NCBI GenBank assembly: GCA_946807835.1
Contig: OX327706.1
Location: forward strand, 23,363,001 to 23,427,000
From: Ailanthus altissimus
Taxonomy: Eukaryota; Streptophyta; Magnoliopsida; Sapindales; Simaroubaceae
Direction of reading: 5' to 3'
DNA: 64,000 nt
Made by a program: the position numbers and the translations under genes. The notes below the pieces were generated by a model. It made no database searches and had not been told where the DNA came from. It saw only the letters and a list, made by a program, of their open reading frames with translations. This document shows, one piece after another, positions 52,099-62,491 of this stretch (positions are counted from its first letter, which is position 1; every line of letters begins with the position of its first letter).

Positions 52099-55000
52099 AT
52101 GGAATGGCTGATTAAAAAACTGAAGGGTTCCAGTCATAAAGGGCGATATCATGGGAGATATAGAGATGATAGAACGTTAGTGGAGTCTCGTTATTTAGAT
52201 GTAATCTCTCTCTTTTTTTCTTTTTTCATTTGCCATTTCTCTTTGTTTATTCTTCTGTAATTTATTACTTTAGCCTTTTCTTTGATTATATCTAGAACAT
52301 GAGAAATTTATGTTTTATTTCTTTATGGAACTGATATGTGCTTTCAAGTCTAATATTCTTGCATACATTGTATGTGGACATTTTGCCATCAAGTTTTTTT
52401 TCTGTGCTAACTCGATGTTGATACCTGGGATGCAGGATGATGATTCTTCAGGTTTTGAGCAAGAAGATATTGATCGTGCTATTGCAATTTCCCTTTCGGA
52501 AGTAGACCAGAAAGGGAAAAAAGTGGTTGGTAAGGTTGCCTACCTGTAAACACTCATCATGAGTATTTTTGTAATTGTGATATGGGAAGTTTCTGTGACA
52601 CTTATTAATCATGGGTAATGGCTCAGTGCGTGAGATACTTCAAGATGAGATCTTAAAAGAATACAGAATTTGGAGAAATCAAACGCCGTTGGTACTGCTT
52701 CCTATTTGCATACTGTTGAATGATGATTGATTGCCATTTTGTTAAATCTTCAATTTTCGTAATAAGATGAATTTCACCTTCATTGGTCAAATTTGCTCCA
52801 CAACTAATGGGTGACAGCATAAGTAATGCTTCTGTCTTTGTTTAAGATTGCTGTGCCATTTCAGTTTAATTGAATCTACTGCAAACTTGGTCTTCTGAAT
52901 GCTCTTAAGTAACATCTGGCATAGTTTTAAATGAAGTCCTCAACAATTAAATACCTCTTTCTTTCCTCTTCTATGTATTGAGTTTGAGAAAATGAAGGAA
53001 AAATAATCTGCTTTTCAAACTAGTTTTCACAGCATAACTGTGGCATTATTGCCGAAAGCTTGTGGAGACACAAATGCATCTGATGGTTGCTTCTTTAAGA
53101 TATGTTATAATTTGTCAGTTAGCGAACTATGGTGAAGTGATAGACAAGAAAGAATTGAATGCGATTGACTTCTTAAAAGTCAAAATGAATGGACTTCCAA
53201 AAAACTTCACTATTTAGTGGATCATGCATTGGGAATGAGATCCACAGGAGTGATTCACTTTTTAAAAATTTGAGTATCAATTTCCACGCAAAAATTCAAG
53301 TATTAGATATTTTTGTTCATAATTAATCTCATTATTGTTTTTCTTTTTTGTACTTTAGAAAATGAATCTGACTCGGAGGAAGATGTACAATGTATTAAAT
53401 CTGACTCGGATGAAGATGAAGATGAAGATGACGAATATGAAAGACATGCTAAAGCCCAACTAGAGGAAGAAGAACGACGAACTAGAGCTCAACAACAGGA
53501 AGATGAACAGCGAGCTAGAGCTCAACGAGAGGAGGATGAACAACGATCTAAAGTTCAATTAGAGGAAGATGAACAACTTGCTAAGGCTATTCACGAAAGT
53601 TTGAGTGTGGAGTCTCCTCGACATGATAATTCAAATATATTTCAACCTTTTTCGTTCTTCTTTCCATCTGGTTACAGGTAAATGTTATTGCATTCAATTT
53701 CTATTTCAGTAATCTAACTACTGCTGTATACCAGTTACTTTAATTATAGCTTCTAGTAAAATATTCTTCAAGGGGAAAAGTGCATATTGTATTTCAATGT
53801 TGCATCCTTTCTGAAGGAATAGTGAGTTAGGGTTAGGCTAGTGCATAAACTGTATTTGATGTGAGAAGACCTGTGCAAGGCTTAGGTGCTATTTAATTGA
53901 TTCTATATTTGTACTTTCTTTACCTTCTTAACTTTGCTAGATAGTATTTACCTGACCCCAAGTATGAATTTATTTCTTTCCATAATATTCTACATTTAAT
54001 TGGTCTAGTTTATAATAAATATTCCCAGTAGTTTGATATCAATCATTACTGAAACTCATGCTGAATCAGACCTTAAAGCTAGCATTTTCTGAAGGGTTTA
54101 TTAATGCTTAAATAATATCCTGAGCCACCATCAGATCAAAGATAAAAAGTTGGAATTGCAGTTCAATGAGTCCAACTTCTTTTCTTAGTTTCTTTGACTT
54201 TCCTGAAAAATGAGCAGAAGGAAGTTTATAAATTCAAGGCAATTTGATTTATTTTCAAGTTATCATGCTTGGTCATTTAAAGAAGAGGGATTTGATGAGG
54301 ATTGATTCAATTGGACATCAATACTGGGAATATGTTAGTCCATTGTAGCCTATTCCTTTTTGTTGAGCTTTATCTAAATAGCGACTGAAAAACAAAGTGA
54401 TGCAGATGTCCACTTATTTGGGATATTCAGTAGTTAACTCTATATCATCTTAGATGCTTGGTTGGAATGCATTGAATAAATGGATGTAATAACTTTCAGT
54501 AAAGTCAGCTTATGATCAGTCGAAACACTTAATATCGACAGTTCCAGCTTCTCTTTCAATTAAGGAAAATGGATTTGCAACTTCTATGCATAAGTTATGC
54601 ATATATGATTATGATTTAAGATATTCTGCCTCTTATAGTTTATGTAATTTTGTATTTACTTCTCAGATATCACCCAAATTCTGACCTGATCTGATTGTGA
54701 AATCATATTTCTCACAGGATCTGCGCTGGTTGCAATACTGACATTGGTCATGGACGGTATTTGAGTTGCATGGGTGCTGTTTGGCATCCTGAATGTTTCC
54801 GTTGCCATGCTTGCAAACTACCAATTACAGATATTGAGGTCCAAAATTTATTCAACCTGAATGGCATCTTAGTTTTGATTTAATTAGCATATGCTTGATT
54901 TCTTTGCTACTTTTTGTTTTAATGTTGGTGCTTTTTCAAGTATCCAGTGAATGCTGTGGATGGCCTAACTGTCATATTTCCTTTCTTTGATAGTACTCAA

Positions 55001-57270
55001 TGTCTGGAGATCGTCCCTATCACAAATACTGCTATAAGGAGCAACATCACCCAAAATGTGATGTCTGCCACAATTTTGTAAGTGTTTTTTTTTTTGGGTC
55101 AGTGCGATATTAACTTTTTTCTTCCCTTTTCTAGCATTCTGGAAAACAGGTTGCTCTAAACCAAATACATAGAAGGTAGTTATATGAAATTCTGAAACCA
55201 AAATTTAAGTGGCTGTTTGCATCATAGCAGATTTACTTAAACTTGCCAAGCCCCTTTCTGTATCAGAAAATATAGCAGTTCATCATATGAAAAGGAAAAA
55301 CATGGTGCATTTTTTGGTGGAAACTTAAAAAGAAATTGGCATTTTTTGCTGCTAGTCTATTTGAGCATATTTAGTGTCATTGTCAACTAATGAACTGCAC
55401 ACAACTAAAGCAGCAATTAGAATCCATTCTTACACGTTTTCGTACGAATATATCACCGTATTGTGATGTATAATGATTTTATGATGTCATTTGACCTGGG
55501 ATGATTAGCTATGGGCGAATATTTGTAACCAAACAAAATCATGGCTTTTTGGTTTAGTAGATGCAATCCTGTCTTATGGGGTATATATGTTTACCTTCAT
55601 TTTACAATTATTGGATTTCATTATGTGTATCACTTGTTATCTTCAGTTTAGATTGTATTCCTTACTAATAAGGGATTGAAAGTCCTGTTTCATTTTTCCT
55701 TGTGTAATGGACTAATTGTATTGTAACCCTGAAAGTCCTTTTCCATGTTCTGTTTGACAGATCCCGACAAACTCAGCTGGCCTTATTGAGTATAGGGCCC
55801 ATCCTTTCTGGCTACAAAAGTACTGCCCCTCACATGAACATGATGGGACTCCTCGGTGTTGCAGTTGTGAAAGAATGGAGGTGAGTTGCAAGGACAAAAT
55901 CCTGTTTTCTCCCCTCTTACCCACCACCCATATGTGTAAAAATGAAAAATAAGAACCGCCAAGATATAGAAAATCTATCTCACTATCTGGGACACATTCT
56001 GTTGAAGTGTTGACAAGATATATCTATGGATATTTGATTATATAGTATTATAGCTAATGCAAAACCTTGGTTTATGCAGCCAAGGGATGCAAGGTATCTA
56101 TCCCTTGATGATGGTCGGAAGCTATGTCTGGAGTGTCTAGACTCTGCAATAATGGATACGCATGAATGTCAACCCCTGTATCTTGAAATACAAGAATTTT
56201 ATGAAGGTTTAAATATGAGAGTGGAACAGCAAGTTCCTTTGCTCTTGGTTGAGAGACAAGCACTTAATGAGGCCATGGAGGGAGAAAAGAACGTAAAGCT
56301 AATGCATTGAACATTTATGAGAAATGTGTCTTATCCTCCTTTTCATTTTATTTTTGTTTGCTGATTTTAATTATATAATTAATTTTGGTTAGGGTCACCA
56401 TCACTTACCTGAGACCAGAGGGCTCTGTTTGTCGGAAGAGCAGACTGTAACCACAGTAGGAATTTGTTTTCTGAACTTCTGAATTACATGCACTAAGTTT
56501 AACCATATATATCTGTTTATGTTTCAAAACTCTTAATTTCTTCCAAATCTTCAGGTTCGAAGGAGGCCAAGAATTTCATCAGGCTACCAGCTGATAGACA
56601 TGGTAACGGAGCCTTATAGGCTAATTCGCCGATGTGAAGTTACAGCAATTCTCATTTTGTACGGTCTTCCTAGGTATCCTTCATCAGTCTAGCTCTCTAT
56701 ACCTATATGGAATCATGAATCAGAATTCCTGCTCAATAATACCAATGCATATGACTGGAGACTTTTGTAAACGCAGGTTGTTGACAGGATCAATCCTGGC
56801 TCATGAAATGATGCATGCATGGCTTCGTCTCAAAGGTTTTTTTTCCCCCTACAGTTGATCTTTCAGCTTTAGTTTTTATTTTAGTTACAAAGAGCTAGGA
56901 AGTCCTAATGGGGTATTTGACAGGTTATCCGAATTTGAAGCCAGAAGTTGAAGAAGGCATATGCCAGGTGTTGGCTCATATGTGGTTGGAATCCGAGATC
57001 TATTCTGGATCAGGAAGTGATGTTGCTTCATCTTCTTCTTCCTCCAATTCCTCTTCTTCTTCATCCTCACCATCGTCCTCATCTACATCTTCTAAGAAGG
57101 GTAAACGTTCGGACTGTGAGAAGGAACTTGGTAAATTTTTTAAACACCAAATCGAGTCAGATACATCATCAGCTTATGGTGATGGATTTAGAGAAGGTAA
57201 TAAGGCGGTGAATACATATGGCTTGAGAAGGACTCTGGACCACATTCAGATGACTGGATGCTTTCCTTGA
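52099..57270 (+). CDS. DAR1: DA1-related LIM and peptidase protein, DAR1-like
   Basis: Ubiquitin-activated peptidase of the DA1 family, which limits organ size by ending cell proliferation. Coding exons: 52099-52200, 52436-52529, 53359-53677, 54718-54838, 54994-55077, 55761-55880, 56080-56292, 56393-56455, 56555-56673, 56777-56835, 56924-57270. All junctions are GT/AG and the frame is kept, giving 546 aa, close to the roughly 553 aa of Arabidopsis DAR1. Domains: N-terminal [19 protein letters not shown] 1 (about 45-58, [13 protein letters not shown]), acidic and Glu/Arg/Gln coiled region (70-135), UIM 2 (135-149, [13 protein letters not shown]), LIM (from Cys174, CAGC...[11 protein letters not shown]), a second zinc-binding LIM-like part (CDVC...CCSC), and the peptidase motif HEMMH (421-425). 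A serine-rich insert (467-488) precedes the conserved FFKHQIESD. The N-terminus and long acidic coil match DAR1 better than DA1. No defect seen. Confidence 0.95.
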
Positions 57271-57799
57271 GTAATAAAACTTTGGCCTTTGCCACCACAA
57301 TTGATCAATACCTCAGCTTCTACTGTATATAGCACAAAATTCATATTCATATGAATTAATGCATCATGCAACTAATAAGTGATGAAAAATGCTCTTTCCT
57401 ATGCCTGGTAATTGTAATTTTTCTTGACAGCTGACACAATATAACAGATTATAGCGTGTGGGTTGAAAACTCTTTAGACGAAACTTAAAATACATCTTGC
57501 TTTTGTTGATGGTATCTTTCTGTTACTGTTCCGTCCGGGTCATAGTGGGCATTGATCATAAATGAAAAGAAAAGGTTACAAAAAAAAACTGTTGCATGAG
57601 AAGAGTCTATAACAGGCATCGTGTTGGTGTCACTTCTCTTGTCTCTGCTCTTGAAGCATTTGGGCCATCGGATTTTGTGGTCTTGTTTTCTAGTTAATTG
57701 GACAATGTCTATTCTCTTCGGCTTTCAACCTTCGGACCTAGAAGGGTCTTGCTTTGGATGATGATTCAGTTACCCGTTGGGAGTGTTACTGAAAAAAAA
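57271..57799 (+). other. 3' UTR of the DAR1-like gene and spacer
   Basis: Follows the TGA at 57268-57270. Nothing else recognised up to the foldback element. Confidence 0.45.
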
Positions 57800-58307
57800 A
57801 GGGAAAAATTTTATAAATAACTCTTTTATTTATTTATTTTTTATTTTAATCAAATGTGATACGGTTATACTTTATTAACCAAATAAATTATTTTTAGATA
57901 AGTATACTTTTTTACTGTTTGTATAGTATCCGTTACAGTGTACAGTAGTATTTTTATTGTAGTGATTAATTAAATTAAAATTAAATATTTTTTGTTTATT
58001 AAAATTATATTTTTTTATATTAGTTATTTATTTATTTTAATCATATTACTATAAAATTTACATAAATAATAAAATTATTTAATGTACTTAAATTAAACTA
58101 AATAAATATACTAACAAATATAATTTTATAAATAAATAAAAATTTTATTATATTTTTTTATTAAAATTATATTTATTAATAAGTAAATACAATAATAAAA
58201 TTTAAATAAATAAATAACTAATAGAAAATAAATATAATTTTAATAAACAAAAAATATTTAATTTTGATTTAATTAATCACTGTAGCAACAAATACTGTAC
58301 ACTGTAG

Positions 58308-58480
58308 CGATGGCCACCATCGCATCTCGGGGCCATCTCGGGCCCTAGATGTGATGGCCACCATCGCATCTCGGGACCATCTCAGGGCCATCTCGAGTCT
58401 GAGATGCGATGGCATGATAGCCATCATCGCATCTTGAGGGCATCTCGGGCCCGGGATGCGATGGCTGAGATAGCCTTTGT
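58308..58480. repeat. GC-rich triple-hairpin block, copy 1
   Basis: Three successive hairpin-capable units, each starting with a form of CCATCGCATCTCGGG and ending with a form of GATGCGATGG, inside very AT-rich sequence. Rich in CpG. Followed by GCTGAGATAGCC. Confidence 0.85.
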
Positions 58481-58803
58481 GATCGTTAAATTTTTTATTT
58501 TTTTATTAGTCATAAATAAATAATTATATTTATTTAAATTTTATTATTATATTTACTTATTAATAAATATAATTTTAATAAAAAAATAATTAAATTTTTA
58601 TTTATTTATAAAATTATATTAGTTAGTGTATTTATTTAGTTTAATTTAAGTACATTAAATAATTTTATTATTTATGTAAATTTTATAGTAATATGATTAA
58701 AATAAATAAATAACTAATATATAAAAATATAATTTTAATAAACAAAAAATATTTAATTTTGATTTAATTAATCACTGTAACAAAAATACTACTATATACT
58801 GTA

Positions 58804-58980
58804 GCGGTGGTCACCATCGCATCTCGGGGGCCATCTCGGGCCCTAGATGCGATGGCCACCATCGCATCTCGAGACCATCTCAAGGCCATCTCGAGCCCGA
58901 GATGCGATGGCATGATAGCCACCATCGTATCTCGAGGGCATCTCGGACCCGAGATGCGATGGCTGAGATAGCCTTTGTGA
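58804..58980. repeat. GC-rich triple-hairpin block, copy 2
   Basis: Same three hairpin units as 58308-58480, about 497 bp further on, with scattered base changes, some of which preserve arm pairing. Confidence 0.85.
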
Positions 58981-59432
58981 CCGTTAAATTTTTTATTTTT
59001 TTATTATTCATAAATAAATAATTATATTTATTTAAATTTTATTATTGTATTTACTTATTAATAAATATAATTTTAATAAAAAAATATAATAAATTTTTTA
59101 TTTATTTATAAAATTATATTAGTTAGTGTATTTATTTAGTTTAATTTAAGTACATTAAATAATTTTATTATTTATGTAAATTTTATAGTAATATGATTAA
59201 AATAAATAAATAACTAATATAAAAAAAATATAATTTTAATAAACAAAAAATATTTAATTTTAATTTAATTAATCACTGCAGTAAAAATACTACTGTACAC
59301 TGTAGCTGGTACTGTACAAACAGTAAAAGGGTATACTTATCCAAAAATAATTTATTTAGTTAATAAAGTATAACCATATTACATTTGGTTAAAAAAAATA
59401 ATAAAAAAATAAAAATGTTATTTATGAATTTT

Positions 59433-60550
59433 TTTTAAAAAAAAAACGCATTGAGTATGAGTACTTCATATAAAACCTTTGATGCTTCTTTGTAGAAAGT
59501 ATTTCAAATATTTTTTTCAATTCAAAAACTTAATTAGGAAAAACATGTATCAAGTCCTTCTAAATTCGGGTATGTGGTACTATGTTGTCCATACACCTAT
59601 ACATTTATTTTAAAATTAATTATAATAATAATAATAATAAAAATAAAAATATGACCAAAAAAAATCACATGATCTGATTTTATCCGTATATCAATTTTAT
59701 ATAGTTTATTTTAAAATTAATTAATTATAGTAATAATCAATACAAAATTTTCGGAAGTGTTTATCTTTTAAAAATTAGTTTGATATAAAAATATTTCTAC
59801 TTAAATTTAAAGTAGGGTGGTCATAAAATTAGACAATCGGATCGAGCGAACTAAATCGAGTCGCCTTAGTTTAGTTTTGTTGTGTTTTGATCAATTTCTT
59901 TCTTTTTTTGGATTTTCAAATGGAGAATTAAACTGTAAAATTGATTTTTTTTTTTTAAAAAAAAAATATATGTGAAACCCAATAAAAATGAAATTAAAAT
60001 TGAAATTGAGAATCAAATTAAATTAGACCATTTAATATTAAAATCAAAATTATAAATTTAAATAAAAAATTGAACCAAACCAATTGATTCGATTTAGCAT
60101 CTTATGATTTAGTTCTCAGTTAAAATTTTTAAAAACGATTAATCCAATTTAATTTTGTTCAATTTTTATTTCAGTCCAAAAACTACACCGAACTGAAAAT
60201 ATCCGCTCCTAATTCGAAGAACAATAACTAAAATGTTATAAAAGATACGTGTATTCCATATCTAAATATCAAACATTGATATATGTTGGAACCATAGCCG
60301 GGCCTGCACTATACTCCAATATACACGTGCTGTGGTGTTGGCGGGAAGGGAAGTGACTCGTAACTAACATTTTCCCGGCAACTTGTACAATCACTTGTTA
60401 TGTAAAATGGGCTAAAACTTGGAAAACTACGTAAGTTTGAGTCCTAGTAAGGTAGCCTGGTTGCAATATTATGCGCACAACATGTTTGATATTTTGACAA
60501 TGCCAAGTTCCAACGCAGCTTATTCATTGTTGTAATTTTCCCTTGTTACC
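59433..60550. other. spacer and promoter region of the PPR gene, with a possible MITE
   Basis: 59815-60212 starts GGGTGGTCATAAAATT and ends in sequence whose complement begins AGGAGCGGATATTTTCAGTT. It contains CCAATTGATTCGATTT-type motifs seen in the hAT-like MITEs, so it may be an older relative. From 60290 the base composition rises toward the gene, suggesting the promoter. Confidence 0.4.
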
Positions 60551-62491
60551 ATGTTAGCTAAAAGGTTCTTGCCTGCTACAAATCTCTCAAAAACCCTAAC
60601 CCAGTTGCAAACTCGTTCATTTGTTCGTACCCCATTCGCCAACAAGCTCACCCTCTATCTCCGCCGAGCACAACTCATTGACTCTATCAGACTCGCACTC
60701 CGTTCCAACTCCCCCAACTCGCTTTCATCTCTTCTAAACGACCGCCTTGTAGACCCCTTCGTTGTGACTCACGCGCTTCGGTCCGCTCCCAATGCGGACT
60801 CTGCTCTCTCCATAATTGAAATTCTAAAAACAAATCTGAATATTTCGCATAATCAAACTACCCTTAACGCGCTGGCCGTGGTTTTAGCTAAGTCCAAGCG
60901 AAGTGATGAACTTAAAACTCTTGTTGGTGAAATTAGTTCTGGCAGGTTTATGAATGTTCATGTTAGTTTTATGAATCTTATGCAATGGTACAGTACAAGT
61001 GGAGACTTTGACTTGGTTATAAGCACATGGAATGAATGTAGACAAACTGAGAAGCGGTTGAGCACCGAGTCTTATAACATTGTCATGAGCGTTTATGCGA
61101 ATAAAGGTAAGAATTTTGAAGCTGTGGAGACGTTTAAAAAGATGATAGATGAAGGAGCAACTCCGAATTCCAGGACTTATACGGTTATGATTGAGCATCT
61201 TGTGAATTTAGGAAAGTTGGGTTCAGCAATGGAAGTTTTTAAGGTGTTGCCATTGATGAGGATTAAAAGGACTCTGAAGCAGTACTTGGTATTGGTGGAG
61301 GAATTTGTTGGGTTTGAGCAGTTTGATGAGGTTAAGAGTTTGCTTAATGAAATGCGGCATGATGGTAAGTTTCCTGGTACTGCTATGCAAGTGGCTTTGC
61401 AACAGATGCAGGAGTTGGGATTTATTGAGGAGACTGATGAGTTTCTGACAGATATATTGCCAGATAAGAGAATAAAGAATGTGGGCCATTGTGAGGATAG
61501 CAGTGGTGAGGATGAAGATGATAATGAAAGTGGTGCTATGAATGTTGATGGCGTTCAGTTAAAACCATGGTTGGACCCCAAGGCATTGGCGAATGCATTG
61601 GAAGAGTGGAATCCTGAGGTAGTATCTGTATTGGAGGATGCCAAATTTGTATGGACGACTCGGTTGGTTTTCAAGGTTCTAAGGAGTTTCAAGTCACCAG
61701 AAACAGCATGGCATTTCTTCTGTTGGGTTGCTGATCAGCCAGGTTACACTCACGATGTTTGTGCACTGGGGAAAATGATGGCCATTCTAGCGCGACATGG
61801 GCATGTTGAATTGGTTGACAAACTTTTATCCAAAATAAGAAGAGAGGGAATGAAATTGCCCTTCAGCACCATCAGTTTAATAATTGATTTATATGGAATT
61901 TCGAAGAGAGCTGATGCTGCTTTGAAGGTCTTCCATGATGATAGAACACTGTGTTATTCAATTTCAAATTTTAATTTGATGCTGTTGTATTCATCTCTCT
62001 TGCGGACATTGACCAAGTGTAAGAGGGATTCTGATGCCATAAATTTACTTGAAGAGATGATTTTAAGGGGTATTTGCCCTGATGTTCAAACATTTACAGG
62101 GTTGATCTATCATTTTGCACTAAATGGAAATATTAGAACTGTACATAAACTATTTACAATGGTCAGGCAGAGTGGTGTGGAGCCAGATGCTTATCTGTGT
62201 AAGGTACTGATACAAGCTTATTGCAAGCATGAGAGAGCTGCTCTTGCATATAGGGTTTTTGAGGACCTGAGTAATTCAAATCTGATGCCCGATGCTGCCA
62301 CCAAAGAACTGCTCGTGAAGAGTCTTTGGAAGGAAGGAAGACGAAAGGAGGCAGTTTCTGTAGAGGAGAGATGTCAGAAGATAAATGATGTTCTTCTACT
62401 GGCATTGCGTGGTCACATTTGGACAGTCAACTCTACAGATCTCACAAGAGTTTATAATATTTATTGCAGCAGTATTACATTGAGTGGTTAA
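60551..62491 (+). CDS. pentatricopeptide repeat protein, At5g66631-like
   Basis: Intronless 646-aa P-class PPR protein, expected to bind RNA in mitochondria or plastids. The N-terminus is rich in Arg, Ser, Thr and Leu with almost no acidic residues for the first 40 or so positions, as in an organelle transit peptide. PPR helices are visible in stretches such as TESYNIVMSVYANKGKNFEA, SRTYTVMIEHLVNLGKLGSA and PDVQTFTGLIYHFALNGN. An acidic linker (about 313-336, EDSSGEDEDDNESG) divides the protein into two PPR tracts. After it comes a conserved-looking WLDPKALANALEEW and SPETAWHFFCWVADQPG, which I associate with At5g66631. No E or DYW editing domain is present. The start is the first ATG of the frame; the A at -3 is absent. 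Confidence 0.88.
   Translation: MLAKRFLPATNLSKTLTQLQTRSFVRTPFANKLTLYLRRAQLIDSIRLALRSNSPNSLSSLLNDRLVDPFVVTHALRSAPNADSALSIIEILKTNLNISHNQTTLNALAVVLAKSKRSDELKTLVGEISSGRFMNVHVSFMNLMQWYSTSGDFDLVISTWNECRQTEKRLSTESYNIVMSVYANKGKNFEAVETFKKMIDEGATPNSRTYTVMIEHLVNLGKLGSAMEVFKVLPLMRIKRTLKQYLVLVEEFVGFEQFDEVKSLLNEMRHDGKFPGTAMQVALQQMQELGFIEETDEFLTDILPDKRIKNVGHCEDSSGEDEDDNESGAMNVDGVQLKPWLDPKALANALEEWNPEVVSVLEDAKFVWTTRLVFKVLRSFKSPETAWHFFCWVADQPGYTHDVCALGKMMAILARHGHVELVDKLLSKIRREGMKLPFSTISLIIDLYGISKRADAALKVFHDDRTLCYSISNFNLMLLYSSLLRTLTKCKRDSDAINLLEEMILRGICPDVQTFTGLIYHFALNGNIRTVHKLFTMVRQSGVEPDAYLCKVLIQAYCKHERAALAYRVFEDLSNSNLMPDAATKELLVKSLWKEGRRKEAVSVEERCQKINDVLLLALRGHIWTVNSTDLTRVYNIYCSSITLSG

Larger units (their letters stand above)
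57800..59432. mobile_element. long inverted-repeat (foldback) element
   Basis: Arms of about 400 bp (57800-58211 and 59028-59432) are reverse complements with few differences by eye, for example GGTTATACTTTATTAACC against GGTTAATAAAGTATAACC. The centre has a direct duplication with a period of about 497 bp, each copy starting with a GC-rich block (58308-58480 and 58804-58980). No coding capacity. Ends lie in A and T runs, so the target duplication cannot be fixed. Long-arm MULE or foldback type is a guess. Confidence 0.8.
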
